Positions 26,495 through 35,706 are shown, counted from the stretch's first letter. The stretch: 64,000 nucleotides of DNA from JAGGAG01 sp964638035 (GCA_964638035.1 CAZWXD010000012.1:1-64000); one strand, 5' to 3'. Made by a program: numbers and translations. The notes: generated from the sequence alone by a model not told the origin.

Positions 26495-27616
26495 CTAGTT
26501 GACCCAGTCGGCGACGAACAGGTTGGTCTCGCCGGGTTCCTTCTGGTTCCGGTTCGAGGCCCAGACCAGCAACTTGCCGTCGTAGCTGAACATCGGGAAG
26601 GAGTCGAAGTCGGCGTGGGTGGTGACCTTCTCGAGCCCCGTGCCATCGGTGTTGATGAGGAAGAGGTCGAAGTTGCCGCTTCGCGGGTGCTCGTAGTTGG
26701 ACGAGAAGATGATCTTCTTCCCGTCGGGCGTGAACACCGGGGCAAAGTTGGCGCCACCCAGGTTCGTCACCTGCCGCTGGTTGGTGCCGTCCACGTTGGC
26801 CACGAAGACCTCGGTCCGGGCCGGCCGCACCATGCGCTGGCCCAGGAGGCGCTGGTAGTCGGCGGTGTCCGCGGCCGTCTTCGGGTAGGCCGCGCGCCAC
26901 ACGATCTGCCGGCCATCGGGCGAGAACCACGCCCCGCCGTCGTACCCCACCCGGTGGGTGATGCGCCGCAGGCCGGTCCCGTCAATGTTCATCGTATACA
27001 ACTCGATGTCACCGTCCATGGTGCTGGTGAAGATCAGCCGCTTCCCGTCGGGCGAGAGGGTCGTCTCGGCGTTGTAGGTGCCGTTCTTCGTGAGCTGCCG
27101 CAGGTCGCTCCCGTCCAGCTTCGACGTGTAGATCTCGAGGTGGTTGAGCGGCCATACATAGCCCTGTGACCGGTCGGGCGGCGCAGGGCAGGCGCTATCG
27201 TGCTGGAAGGACGAGCTGTAGAGGATGCGCCGGTCGCCATCGTAGAAGAACCCGCAGGTGGTGCGGCCCTTCCCGTTCGACACGCGCCGCATCCCGGTGC
27301 CGTCCACGTTCATGATGTACTGCTGATCGCAGCCCTCGTCCACGTGCTCCTGGCGCTGGAAGATGAGCATCTTGTTGTTGCGCGAGAAGTACGCCTCCGC
27401 GCTGTTGCCGCCCGACGTGAGCTGGCGGATGTTGCGCAGGTGGACCTCGCCTGCCTCGGGCGTGATCGACGGCGGCGGCGCAATCGGCCTGGCCGGCGCG
27501 GCTGGTGCCGCGGTAGCCGGGGCAGAAACAGCCATCGAGGCGACCTGGGAGTTGCCGCCGCAGGCAACCGTGGCAAGGCCAAGGGTCAGGGAGGCAACAC
27601 GATGCAGGACAGGCAC
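26495..27616 (-). CDS. TolB-like PD40 beta-propeller lipoprotein
   Basis: 373 aa from a GTG at 27616, the in-frame start that opens a lipoprotein signal (LTLGLATVACGGNSQ). At least five PD40/WD40-like blades carry the SPDGKRLIF or FSPDGRQIVW phrases with NVDGTG or NIDGTG linkers, characteristic of TolB C-terminal repeats. It probably acts as a periplasmic or surface binding scaffold. Divergent from the outer-membrane protein at 27727. The FmdB-like and PAP2 genes follow closely. Confidence 0.85.
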   Translation of the reverse strand: MPVLHRVASLTLGLATVACGGNSQVASMAVSAPATAAPAAPARPIAPPPSITPEAGEVHLRNIRQLTSGGNSAEAYFSRNNKMLIFQRQEHVDEGCDQQYIMNVDGTGMRRVSNGKGRTTCGFFYDGDRRILYSSSFQHDSACPAPPDRSQGYVWPLNHLEIYTSKLDGSDLRQLTKNGTYNAETTLSPDGKRLIFTSTMDGDIELYTMNIDGTGLRRITHRVGYDGGAWFSPDGRQIVWRAAYPKTAADTADYQRLLGQRMVRPARTEVFVANVDGTNQRQVTNLGGANFAPVFTPDGKKIIFSSNYEHPRSGNFDLFLINTDGTGLEKVTTHADFDSFPMFSYDGKLLVWASNRNQKEPGETNLFVADWVN

Positions 27617-27726
27617 GTAAGGCTCGGCAGGGCTTGGGGTTGACCAGCACGTTCGGGCCCCAAGGATACCGCCGGGCTCAAGGCAGGCAATCCGTATTCT
27701 TGCGGAGGGGGGTCGGCCGGGCCTGG

Positions 27727-29814
27727 ATGACCCTGGCAGGTTTCCTCGCCCTGGCCCCGGCGCCGCTGGCGGCACAGGACTGGAATTCACCCCGGGCTGA
27801 TTCCATCGTCGCGCTCGCGGTTGCCCGCCGGGTGCAGGTGGACACCACGCTCCGGGCCTGGACGGCCCGCGCCGACGGGGTGCTCGAGTTCCTGGTGGAA
27901 CTGGGCAACGGGAGCGTGCTCCCGCCGCGGGTGGTGAAGCTGGAGCAACTGGCCAGTGACGTACGGTGGGAGCGGCCGGGCAGCGCAGTACAGCGGATCG
28001 TGGGGCGCCGCGACACGATGTTCTTCCCCGGCGATGCCGGCTTCTACAGCGATCGCTACGGCGTGATCACCAACAACCTCGGCGACCTCATCCGCCTGGG
28101 GGACGGCCGCGACGTGCGCGACCTCCCCCACCCACTCTCCCGCGCGGGGCGCCCGGGATACGCGTTCGCCATCGCCGATTCCCTCTCGCTCACCGTGCCC
28201 GGGCGGCGCGTGGAGGTGTATGAGCTCCTGCTCCGGCCCATCCCGGCGGACGCCCCCGGGATGGTGGGCAGCCTGTACATCGACCGCGCCACCGGCGACG
28301 TGGTGCGGATGGCGGTGCTGTTCACCCGGAAGGCGGTCCTCGACCAGCGCATCGAGCGGCTCACGCTGCTCCTCGAGAACCTGCTGGTTGATGGCCAGTG
28401 GTGGCTGCCCAACCGGCAGGAGGTGGAGGTCTCGCGCGTGGCGACCTGGCTCGACTTTCCCACGCGCGGGATCGTGCGGGCACGCTGGGTGCTGCATGAC
28501 CACGCCGCGGTGGCCGACCCAATGGCGCCGCTTCCTGCACCCCTCCCGCCTGGCGGGCGGGTGCTGGTGAGCATTCCGGGCAATCGCATCCAGCTGGCCC
28601 CGGCCGACGAGCGCGCGCTGCACCAGTGGCCCGATCCCATCACGGCGGCGCTGGGCGAGGGGGAACTGGGCGTGGGCGCAGGGGACGTGGCCGCGGTGCA
28701 GCGACAGGCGGAGGGCCTGGTGCAGGCCGGCGTCGTGGACCGCGTGCAGCGGGCCTCGCTGGGCGGGAACGGGATCTCCGATTTCTTCCATGTGAACCGG
28801 GTCGAGGGTGCCGCCGCTGGGCTGGGTGGAAAGGTCTCGCTGGGCCCGACCTTGTCCCTCCATGCCCGCGCGGGCTTCGGCTTCAGCGACCGGGAGGCCA
28901 AGGGGCGGGTGGAGCTGCGCCGGCGCCTCGGCGCGCGCACCTCGCTCGGGTTGTACGCGGAGCGGCAGTATCGCGAGGCAGGTGACGTGCAGGAAGTCTC
29001 CGGGGTGCGGAACACCATCTCGGCGCAGGCATTCGGAGACGACAACACCAACCCCTTCGACACCTGGGGCGGCGGGCTCCACCTCGCCAGCGACCTGGAA
29101 CATGGCCGCACCCTCGATGGCACGCTCTCGGTGGAGCACCAGGACGCACTCGAGGTGCACGCCACGCCGTGGAGCGGAAGCTACCGTCCCACGATCCCCG
29201 CCCTCGAACTGGATGCGGTCCGCCTCAACCTGGCGGTGACGCGGGCGCTGCGCGGGGACCCGGAGGGCACGCGCATCGCCTGGACCGGGGGCGCGCGGGT
29301 CACCGTGTACCGCGCGGAGGGAGCGCACGACACGCGCGTCGCGTCGCGGCTGGCCGCCGGACTGGTGGTGCAGCGTGCGTTGGGTGCGCCGCTGCTGCAC
29401 CTGGAGACGCATGCGGGTGGGGTGGCGGGCCGCGACGTGCCACAGCAGGAACTCGTGCGCCTGGGCGGGATGATCACGGGGCCGGGCTACGCCTTTCACC
29501 GCTTTGCCGGTCGCGTCGCCCTGTCGCAGCGGGCGGAACTTCGCGTCCCAGTGCCGTTCGTGTCGCTTCCCCTGATGGGCTACGGCCGGAGCCCGAAGCA
29601 GGCCACACTGGCGCCGTACGCGCACCTCACCTGCGTGGGGTCGCCCGTCGCGACCGGGGAGGCATTCACCGAGACGAGCGGGTGCTTCCCTTCAGTGGGC
29701 GTGGCCTTCAGTGCGGTGTTCGACCTGCTCCGCGTGGACCTGGCCCTTGGGCTCAGGGATGGCGGATGGCGGGTGGGGGTTGATGCCGGGAGGATCGCCT
29801 GGGGCGTGCTCTGA
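27727..29814 (+). CDS. Large outer-membrane beta-barrel protein of unknown function
   Basis: 695 aa from ATG 27727 with a signal peptide (MTLAGFLALAPAPLAAQ). The first half (to about residue 270) resembles a DUF4292-like lipoprotein-carrier fold with paired strands; the second half is rich in alternating hydrophobic strands and ends in an aromatic/aliphatic strand (GVDAGRIAWGVL), as in outer-membrane barrels. I do not recognise a named family. A GC-rich ribosome-binding site (GGAGGGGGG) lies about 15 bp upstream, which is long. Divergent from the PD40 lipoprotein; convergent with rpsD 20 bp downstream. Confidence 0.6.
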   Translation: MTLAGFLALAPAPLAAQDWNSPRADSIVALAVARRVQVDTTLRAWTARADGVLEFLVELGNGSVLPPRVVKLEQLASDVRWERPGSAVQRIVGRRDTMFFPGDAGFYSDRYGVITNNLGDLIRLGDGRDVRDLPHPLSRAGRPGYAFAIADSLSLTVPGRRVEVYELLLRPIPADAPGMVGSLYIDRATGDVVRMAVLFTRKAVLDQRIERLTLLLENLLVDGQWWLPNRQEVEVSRVATWLDFPTRGIVRARWVLHDHAAVADPMAPLPAPLPPGGRVLVSIPGNRIQLAPADERALHQWPDPITAALGEGELGVGAGDVAAVQRQAEGLVQAGVVDRVQRASLGGNGISDFFHVNRVEGAAAGLGGKVSLGPTLSLHARAGFGFSDREAKGRVELRRRLGARTSLGLYAERQYREAGDVQEVSGVRNTISAQAFGDDNTNPFDTWGGGLHLASDLEHGRTLDGTLSVEHQDALEVHATPWSGSYRPTIPALELDAVRLNLAVTRALRGDPEGTRIAWTGGARVTVYRAEGAHDTRVASRLAAGLVVQRALGAPLLHLETHAGGVAGRDVPQQELVRLGGMITGPGYAFHRFAGRVALSQRAELRVPVPFVSLPLMGYGRSPKQATLAPYAHLTCVGSPVATGEAFTETSGCFPSVGVAFSAVFDLLRVDLALGLRDGGWRVGVDAGRIAWGVL

Positions 29815-29834
29815 CCTGGCACGCTCCCTCAGCG

Positions 29835-30440
29835 TCAGCGCGAGTAGTACTCCACCACCAGCGACAGCTGGCAGGTGACCGGAACCTGGCTGCCCGCAGG
29901 CACCTCACGCAGCACCGCAGCGCTGCGGGAGCGGTCGAGTTCGAGGTAGGCAGGGGGCCGCGAGTTCTCGACGGCAGTGATGACAGCCGGGATGGCGGCA
30001 CCGCGCTGTCCCAGCTTCACCTCGTCACCCTGCTTGAGCTGCCGGGAAGGGATGTCGCAGCGGCGGCCGTTCACGCTGACATGCCCATGCGCCACGAGCT
30101 GGCGTGCCGCGAAGATCGTGGGCGCCAGGCCCGCACGGTAGACGACCGCGTCGAGCCGCGTCTCGAGCAACTGCACCAGGGCCTCGCCGGCGTTGCCGCC
30201 CGAGCGAACGGCACGCTCAAAGGCGTTGGCCAGCTGCCGTTCGCTGACGTTGTACTGGGCGCGGAGGCGCTGCTTCTCGAGGAGCTGGCGCTTGTAGTTC
30301 GACACGCTGCGGGAGCGGGGCTGGCTGGCGCCATGCTGGCCGGGCCGGCTGGGGCGGCGCTCGAGTACCCGTGCCGTCTTGGGTGACAGGGCAATGCCGA
30401 GGGCGCGTGCCACCTTGCCCTTGGGTCCGCGAAGGTTCAC
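29835..30440 (-). CDS. rpsD: Ribosomal protein S4, cysteine-free form, outside the ribosomal operon
   Basis: 201 aa. Starts MNLRGPKGKVARALGI with PGQHGA and the S4 RNA-binding region (LLETRLDAVVYRAGLAPT, VSVNGRRCDIPS) and ends in LVVEYYSR, as do other S4 proteins. The N-terminal zinc-binding cysteine cluster of C+ S4 is absent. It is not next to rpsM, rpsK or rpoA. In many bacteria a cysteine-free S4 paralogue replaces the zinc form under zinc limitation; whether a second rpsD exists elsewhere cannot be seen. It overlaps the upstream 82-aa gene by 4 bp. Confidence 0.93.
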   Translation of the reverse strand: MNLRGPKGKVARALGIALSPKTARVLERRPSRPGQHGASQPRSRSVSNYKRQLLEKQRLRAQYNVSERQLANAFERAVRSGGNAGEALVQLLETRLDAVVYRAGLAPTIFAARQLVAHGHVSVNGRRCDIPSRQLKQGDEVKLGQRGAAIPAVITAVENSRPPAYLELDRSRSAAVLREVPAGSQVPVTCQLSLVVEYYSR

Positions 30441-30685
30441 GATGCTGCTCCAGTATCGGGTCCGGGGCCGCGAAGGCCCATCAACTCGTTGATCACCTGC
30501 TCCCGCCGGTCGAGCACGTCGGTCGCGTCGGCCAGGATCGACGACGCCAGGCGCAGTCCGTCATCAGACAGGTGCAGCGTCGTGGCCCCGATCGACAGGT
30601 GCACCGAGCCGCAGGCACAGCGTTCCACCGACACGGCGCCGCCCTCTGCGAGGACCTCGCGGGAGGTACACTGGGAACGCGGCAT
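30437..30685 (-). CDS. Small CxCGxxHL protein coupled to rpsD
   Basis: 82 aa, ATG preceded by CGGAGATGAG. Contains ERCACGSVHLSIGATTLHL (residues 21-40 region), a CxCGxxH arrangement that could bind metal, followed by an amphipathic helix. I do not recognise a named family. The 4-bp overlap with the cysteine-free S4 gene implies co-expression. The divergent gap to the YVTN gene contains an imperfect inverted repeat that could be the operator. Confidence 0.6.
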   Translation of the reverse strand: MPRSQCTSREVLAEGGAVSVERCACGSVHLSIGATTLHLSDDGLRLASSILADATDVLDRREQVINELMGLRGPGPDTGAAS

Positions 30686-30733
30686 GGCTCATCTCCGTAG
30701 GGACCGGGTACCGGCAAGTCTGGCGCACGAGGA

Positions 30734-30760
30734 TATTTGCGATCAGCCTTATCGGCAATA
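30734..30760. promoter_or_regulatory. Imperfect inverted repeat between divergent genes
   Basis: Arms TATTTGCGAT (30734-30743) and ATCGGCAATA (30751-30760), 8 of 10 positions complementary, spacer 7 bp. This is the AT-richest patch between the rpsD unit and the YVTN-HupE unit. It is suited to a dimeric regulator controlling both; identity unknown, with a zinc regulator a guess from context. Confidence 0.4.
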
Positions 30761-30815
30761 GGGAGGACTACGGAGGCCACCGGGGCCGCCGCCCAACCCC
30801 CGCTCTGGAGCCATC

Positions 30816-31802
30816 ATGACCGACCCACTCGCCCGTCGCGCGCTGTTGCTCGGCCTGGCCCTGGCCCCTGCAGCCCTGTCGGCCCAGGGCGCCAGGACAG
30901 GGGCCCTGCTCGTGGCCAACCAGCAGTCAGCCAGTGCGTCGCTGGTCGACCTTCGCACGGACAGCATGCGGTTCATCCCGGTTGGCGTGGGGCCGCACGA
31001 AGCCATGGTCGCGCCCAGCGGCCGGGTGGGGGTCGTGACGATCTACGGCGCCCAGGTGCCCGGCAACGAACTCGCCGTGATCGACATGCAATCGGGGACG
31101 GTGGTGCGCAGCATCTCCCTTGGCGAGTACACCCGGCCCCATGGTGTCATGTTCATGCCGCAGGACGAGGGCCGGCTGGCCGTGACCTCGGAGTCCACGA
31201 AGCACCTCGTGCTGGTGAACCTGGGCACCGGCACAGTGGAAGGCGTGATCCCGACGGGAGCACAGGGTTCCCACATGGTGGCCATCACCGGCGACGGGAA
31301 GCGGGCATTCACGTCCAACGTCGGCTCGGGCAGCGTGTCGGAGCTGGACCTCGAGCACCGCGCGCTGGTGCGTACGATTCCCGTGGCCCCGCGGGTGGAG
31401 GGGATCGCGGTGACGCCGGATGGCCGGTTCGTCCTCGCGGGCAGCAACACCAACGGGACGGTGAGCGTCATCGACACGAGGAGTGGCACGGTGGTCGACA
31501 CCCTCACGGGCTTCCGGCTGCCCTATCGCCTCGCCATTTCGCCTGATGGGGCCACGGCGATCGCCTGTGATCCCGAGGCCGGCGCGATCCACATCATTGA
31601 CGTGGCCACCCGCACCTCGTGGAAGCTTGATGGGCTGGCATCACCCCGCGGCGTCATCTTTGCCGCCGACGGTGCCACTGCCTTCGTGACCCTCGCCGGC
31701 GGTCCGTCGGTGGGTGTGGTGGACCTCGCCGCCCGCAAGGTCGTGCGCACCATCGGCGTCGGGGAGTCGCCCGACGGCGTGGGCTACGGCCCGAATCCCT
31801 GA
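30816..31802 (+). CDS. Secreted YVTN/YncE-like beta-propeller
   Basis: 328 aa, ribosome-binding site TCTGGAG 5 bp before ATG, signal peptide RALLLGLALAPAALSAQ. About seven blades follow the YVTN pattern, for example VIDMQSGTVVRSI, VNLGTGTVEGVIP and VIDTRSGTVVDTL. Such propellers bind ligands or partner proteins at the cell surface or in the periplasm. First gene of a probable four-gene unit (YVTN, HupE-like, M1 peptidase, DUF6702). Confidence 0.88.
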   Translation: MTDPLARRALLLGLALAPAALSAQGARTGALLVANQQSASASLVDLRTDSMRFIPVGVGPHEAMVAPSGRVGVVTIYGAQVPGNELAVIDMQSGTVVRSISLGEYTRPHGVMFMPQDEGRLAVTSESTKHLVLVNLGTGTVEGVIPTGAQGSHMVAITGDGKRAFTSNVGSGSVSELDLEHRALVRTIPVAPRVEGIAVTPDGRFVLAGSNTNGTVSVIDTRSGTVVDTLTGFRLPYRLAISPDGATAIACDPEAGAIHIIDVATRTSWKLDGLASPRGVIFAADGATAFVTLAGGPSVGVVDLAARKVVRTIGVGESPDGVGYGPNP

Positions 31803-31813
31803 TGGTGACGGCC

Positions 31814-31820
31814 GGAGGAA
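31814..31820 (+). promoter_or_regulatory. Ribosome-binding site that points to a CTG start
   Basis: GGAGGAA lies 6 bp before CTG 31827. The reading frame is open from 31809 but has no ATG, GTG or TTG until 31881, which lies after conserved family residues. The site is therefore best explained by initiation at CTG. Confidence 0.55.
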
Positions 31821-31826
31821 CCCCGA

Positions 31827-32435
31827 CTGCCTGAGTTCGAGGCGTACCTGCGCCTCGGGTTCGGCCATATCGCCGACCCGATGGCCTACGATCACATCCT
31901 GTTCGTGGCAGCGCTCACGGCCACCTTCCCGGCGTCCGCGTGGCGGCGGCTGGTGTGGCTGGTGACGGCCTTCACGCTGGGTCACTCGGTCACGCTGGCG
32001 CTCGCCACCCTGGGCCTGGTGCATGCCAGCCGCTGGTGGGTGGAATTGCTCATCCCGGTCACCATTGTGGCCACCAGCATCATCGCCATCCGGGCGGCGC
32101 GGCGAGGCGGCGAGGCCACCAGCGACAGCGCGCGTCGCGCCGCGCACCTCCAGTACGCCGTCGCGGCGTGCTTCGGGCTGATCCACGGCCTCGGCTTTTC
32201 CAGCTTCCTCCGGAGCCTCCTCGGGGCGGAGGAGTCGATCGTGGTCCCGCTGCTGGCCTTCAACATCGGGCTCGAGATCGGGCAGGTGGGCATCGTGCTG
32301 GTGGTGCTGGCCCTTGGCTGGGCCGTCGAGCGGGCCTTCGCAGTGACCCGCCGGGACTGGGTGCTCATGCTCTGCGGCGGCACGCTGGGCATCGCCCTCA
32401 CCATGATCCTGGAGCGGCTCCGGGCCCCGGGATAG
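31827..32435 (+). CDS. HupE/UreJ-family membrane protein (probable CTG start)
   Basis: 202 aa counted from CTG 31827. The N-terminus reads LPEFEAYLRLGFGHIADPMAYDHILFVAAL, matching the family opening in which YLRLGF.HI.D precedes YDHILF. A start at ATG 31881 would drop that conserved segment. About five membrane helices follow, with FGLIHGLGFSSFL, another family hallmark whose histidine may bind metal. HupE/UreJ relatives are implicated in nickel or cobalt transport; the UreJ-2 branch is not characterised. Within the YVTN-M1-DUF6702 unit. Confidence 0.82.
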   Translation: MPEFEAYLRLGFGHIADPMAYDHILFVAALTATFPASAWRRLVWLVTAFTLGHSVTLALATLGLVHASRWWVELLIPVTIVATSIIAIRAARRGGEATSDSARRAAHLQYAVAACFGLIHGLGFSSFLRSLLGAEESIVVPLLAFNIGLEIGQVGIVLVVLALGWAVERAFAVTRRDWVLMLCGGTLGIALTMILERLRAPG

Positions 32436-32514
32436 GCGCCGCAGGCCCCTGCCAGTAAACTCCCGGTCCCGCCTTTCCGTAGGTGGGGAGTCCGCTTCCT
32501 CAAGTGAGTCGTGC

Positions 32515-34590
32515 ATGCGAGTCCTCCGGTTGGCCATGGTGCTGTTCGTCGCCCCCCTCGTCCCGGCGCAGGCCCAGCAGTGGCTCAACGCCGACACCTC
32601 CAGGCGGGTGAACCAATCCAGTTTCCGGGCCCTGGAGGACTGGCCCACGCCCAACGACCGACGAACGGCCGCGGGCTCGCCGGGCCCGAAGTACTGGCAG
32701 CAGCGGGTGGACTACGTCATCAAGGCCTCGCTCGACACCGTGACGCACCGCATCACCGGCAGTGAGCGCGTCACCTACCACAACAACTCGCCGGACGAGC
32801 TTCGCTACCTCTGGTTCCAGCTGGACCAGAACATCGAGGATCCCGCCACCAGTCGCGCGATCATGTCGGAGCCGGCGCTGCCCGCCGACGTGACGAAGGA
32901 GGCTGCGGCCTTCCTCGTCCCCGACCGGTTCGAGGGCGGCTACCGGCTGGCGCGGGTGCAGGCGGCCGTGCCGACGGGCGGCCGCAGCGCACCGCGACTC
33001 ACCGACGTGGCCTACGTGGTGAACGGGACCCTGCTCAAGGTGCCGCTCCCGGTGCCCCTCCCGGCAGGCCGCGTCGCCGTGGTGGACATCGACTGGAGCT
33101 TCATCCTGCCGGAGGAGAGCCGGCACAATGGGCGTGGCGTGCGCGAGAAGGTGAAGGACGGCTGGATGTACGAGGTGGCGCAGTGGTTCCCGCGTGCATC
33201 GGTGTATGACGACGTGAATGGCTGGCAGACCGACCAGTTCATGGGCCAGGGCGAGTTCTACCTCAACTTCGGCAACTACGACGTCTCGCTGACGGTGCCC
33301 CGCGACCATATCGTCGAGGCCACGGGCGTGCTGCAGAACCCCGAGGCGGTGCTCACGGCCACGCAACGCCGCCGCCTGGCCCAGGCCTGGCAATCCGAGG
33401 CACCGGTGTTCATCGTCCGCGCCGACGAGGTGGGCACGCCGGCGTCGCGCCCGGCCGGCAGTGGCCCGCTCACCTGGCGCTTCGTGGCGGAGAACGTCCG
33501 GGACTTTGCCTGGGTGTCGTCCCGGGCGTACGCCTGGGATGCGGCAGGCTTCCGCTACCCGGACAGCAAGGCGCCCATCCAGATGCACTCACTCTACCCG
33601 CGCGATGCCATGCCGCTCTGGGACAAGGTGAGCACGAGGGCCATTGCCCAGACCATGAAGACGTACGGGCGGATGGCATTCGAGTACCCGTATCCCAAGG
33701 CCGTGAACGTCCATGGGGCGGTGTGGGGCATGGAGTACCCCATGGTCGCCTTCTGCGGGGCGCGGCCCGACCCGGACGGGAAGTTCACCCCCGAGCTGGA
33801 GCGGGCGCTGATCTCGGTGACCATCCACGAGGTGGGCCACAACTGGTTCCCGATGATCGTGGCCACCGACGAGCGGAAGTGGACCTGGATGGACGAGGGG
33901 GTGAACAGCTTCCTGCAGTACTACGCCGAGCAGGACTGGGAGAAGGGCTTTCCCAGCCGGCGCGGCCCCGCGCCGAAGATCGTGGATTACATGAAGCAGG
34001 GCGACCAGGTACCAATCATGACCGAGTCGGACGCGATCCACCGCGCCTTCGGCAACAACGGGTACGGCAAGCCGGCGGCGGGCCTCGTGATCCTCCGGGA
34101 GCAGGTGCTCGGCACGAAGCTCTTCGACCAGGCGTTCCAGGAGTACTCGGCCAAGTGGAAGTTCAAGCACCCGCAGCCGGCCGACTTCTTCCGCACCATG
34201 GAGGAGGGTGGCGGTGACAAGCTGAGCTGGTTCTGGCGCGGCTGGTTCTACACCACCTTCCCCAATGACCAGGCCCTGGCCGGCGTGCAGGTGGTGCCCA
34301 CTGACTCGCTGTTCGGCAACTCCGCTCGCGGGAAGCACTACGTGCGCATCTCGGTGGAGAACCACGGGGGGATCCTCATGCCGATCCATGCCCGGCTCAC
34401 CTTCAGCGACGGGACGAGCGAGATGGTGAAGGTGCCGGCAGAGGCGTGGCAGGTGAACGAGAAGGCCCACACCTTCGGGGTGTTCACCAACAAGGTGCTG
34501 ACCCGGGTGGAACTGGACCCCGACGAAGTGTTCGCGGACATCGACCGGAGCAACAACACCTGGAACGCGGCAGGCGCCGGGGTCTCGTGA
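32515..34590 (+). CDS. M1-family metallopeptidase (aminopeptidase-like), secreted
   Basis: 691 aa with a signal peptide (MVLFVAPLVPAQAQQ). The zinc site is HEVGH near residue 439 with the downstream glutamate in WTWMDEGVNSF, the M1 HEXXH-x18-E layout. The exopeptidase motif is not the usual GAMEN; GMEYPMVAFCG occupies the corresponding region near 405, as in the bacterial branch often annotated only as M1 peptidase. Periplasmic location expected. It overlaps the DUF6702 gene by 4 bp. Confidence 0.92.
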   Translation: MRVLRLAMVLFVAPLVPAQAQQWLNADTSRRVNQSSFRALEDWPTPNDRRTAAGSPGPKYWQQRVDYVIKASLDTVTHRITGSERVTYHNNSPDELRYLWFQLDQNIEDPATSRAIMSEPALPADVTKEAAAFLVPDRFEGGYRLARVQAAVPTGGRSAPRLTDVAYVVNGTLLKVPLPVPLPAGRVAVVDIDWSFILPEESRHNGRGVREKVKDGWMYEVAQWFPRASVYDDVNGWQTDQFMGQGEFYLNFGNYDVSLTVPRDHIVEATGVLQNPEAVLTATQRRRLAQAWQSEAPVFIVRADEVGTPASRPAGSGPLTWRFVAENVRDFAWVSSRAYAWDAAGFRYPDSKAPIQMHSLYPRDAMPLWDKVSTRAIAQTMKTYGRMAFEYPYPKAVNVHGAVWGMEYPMVAFCGARPDPDGKFTPELERALISVTIHEVGHNWFPMIVATDERKWTWMDEGVNSFLQYYAEQDWEKGFPSRRGPAPKIVDYMKQGDQVPIMTESDAIHRAFGNNGYGKPAAGLVILREQVLGTKLFDQAFQEYSAKWKFKHPQPADFFRTMEEGGGDKLSWFWRGWFYTTFPNDQALAGVQVVPTDSLFGNSARGKHYVRISVENHGGILMPIHARLTFSDGTSEMVKVPAEAWQVNEKAHTFGVFTNKVLTRVELDPDEVFADIDRSNNTWNAAGAGVS

Positions 34591-35150
34591 CGCGTCGGGC
34601 CGTCGCGGCCGTTGGCCTGCTGCTGTCCATGCCGCCGGCCCACGGTGCCGGCGGCCCGGTTGCGGAGGGTGCGCCGCGCACCCGGCACGACACGCACGTC
34701 TCCATGACGCGGATGGTGGTCGAGGACTCGGCCATCACTGCCCGGGTGCGGATGTTCCGTGACGACCTGGAGCATGCTCTCGCCCGGTTCCACGGCAGCG
34801 ACTCCGCCAGCATCGCCAGCAACCCCAGGCTCGACTCCCTGGTGGCGCCGTACCTGGCCCGGACGCTGGTGCTGACGGCCAACGGGACCAGGCTCGCCGG
34901 CCGGGTGCTGCAGGTGGGGCGAGATCGTGATGAGGGGAACTGGGAGGTGACCTGGGTCCTCCTCCGCTACCCGGTCACGGCGCCAGTCCGGCAGCTCGAG
35001 GTACAGAACGGCATCATGTTCGAGATGTTCCCGGCCCAGCAGAACATGGTGCAGGCGCTCTTCCTTCCCGGGGGCGAGCGGCAAGCGCTCTACTTCGTCC
35101 GCGGGAGCGGGCCGCAGCACTTCACGGTCAGGGAGCCGCCGTCGCACTGA
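34587..35150 (+). CDS. DUF6702-like secreted protein
   Basis: 187 aa from GTG 34587, overlapping the peptidase stop (GTGA). Signal peptide VAAVGLLLSMPPAHGAG. The phrase HDTHVSMTRMVVEDSAITARVRMFRDDLEHALARF matches the DUF6702 core, where an H.xHVS start and a RMF.DDLE strand-helix are conserved. Function unknown; this family is often found beside M1 peptidases. The last 23 bp overlap the 3' end of the opposite-strand lipoprotein gene. Confidence 0.72.
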   Translation: MTRRAVAAVGLLLSMPPAHGAGGPVAEGAPRTRHDTHVSMTRMVVEDSAITARVRMFRDDLEHALARFHGSDSASIASNPRLDSLVAPYLARTLVLTANGTRLAGRVLQVGRDRDEGNWEVTWVLLRYPVTAPVRQLEVQNGIMFEMFPAQQNMVQALFLPGGERQALYFVRGSGPQHFTVREPPSH

Positions 35151-35706
35151 AGGTCACGTCCACGTCGGTCTCGTTGCCGGGGACCGAGCCGTCGCCCTTG
35201 GGCATCTCGTCGAAGTGGGTCAGGACGACGTTGATCCCTCCCTCGCTGAAGGCCCCAGACACGACAAGCCGGAACTGCTGCCCGAACACCACGCCGTTGC
35301 TGTCGAGGTCGAGGTCGTCCACGCCGAGCCCCGCCCCTTCCGGCACAATGGTGTAGAAGAACCGGTGCTCATCCGACTCGGCGATCACCTCCTGGGTGAT
35401 GTCGAGCGGGGGCTCAACCGTGCCGTTGGTGAGGGTGATGCTGCCGCGGTAGGTCCCGGGCTGGAGCAGCAATGGGTGGTCCTGCGTCACCGTCCCGTTG
35501 AGGTCGTCGGTGATGGTGGCGCTCACCGGATCGCCTCCCGAATCGGGTGCGAGCGTCAGCGTCACCTGGGTGATCAGCTCCTCCTCGCCGGCGCCGCTCC
35601 GCTCCACGTTGCCGCAGCCGATGGCGGGGAGCAGGATCGCGGCCGTGGCGAGCACGCCGAGGGGTCGGGCGGTCAGCATCGACATCACTCCGGTGGTGGC
35701 AGTCAT
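35128..35706 (-). CDS. Lipoprotein companion of the TonB receptor (type 1 periplasmic-binding-fold annotation group)
   Basis: 192 aa with lipoprotein signal LPAIGCGNVERS. It has EEELITQVTLTLAPDSGG near the start and ESDEHRFFYTIVPEGAG in the middle, phrases common in a family annotated as type 1 periplasmic binding fold that sits next to TonB receptors in Bacteroidota. Asp-rich DDLDLDSNG may bind calcium. It starts within the 4-bp overlap with the receptor stop, so it is translated from the same transcript. Function inferred: substrate capture or receptor accessory. Confidence 0.72.
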   Translation of the reverse strand: MTATTGVMSMLTARPLGVLATAAILLPAIGCGNVERSGAGEEELITQVTLTLAPDSGGDPVSATITDDLNGTVTQDHPLLLQPGTYRGSITLTNGTVEPPLDITQEVIAESDEHRFFYTIVPEGAGLGVDDLDLDSNGVVFGQQFRLVVSGAFSEGGINVVLTHFDEMPKGDGSVPGNETDVDVTFSATAAP

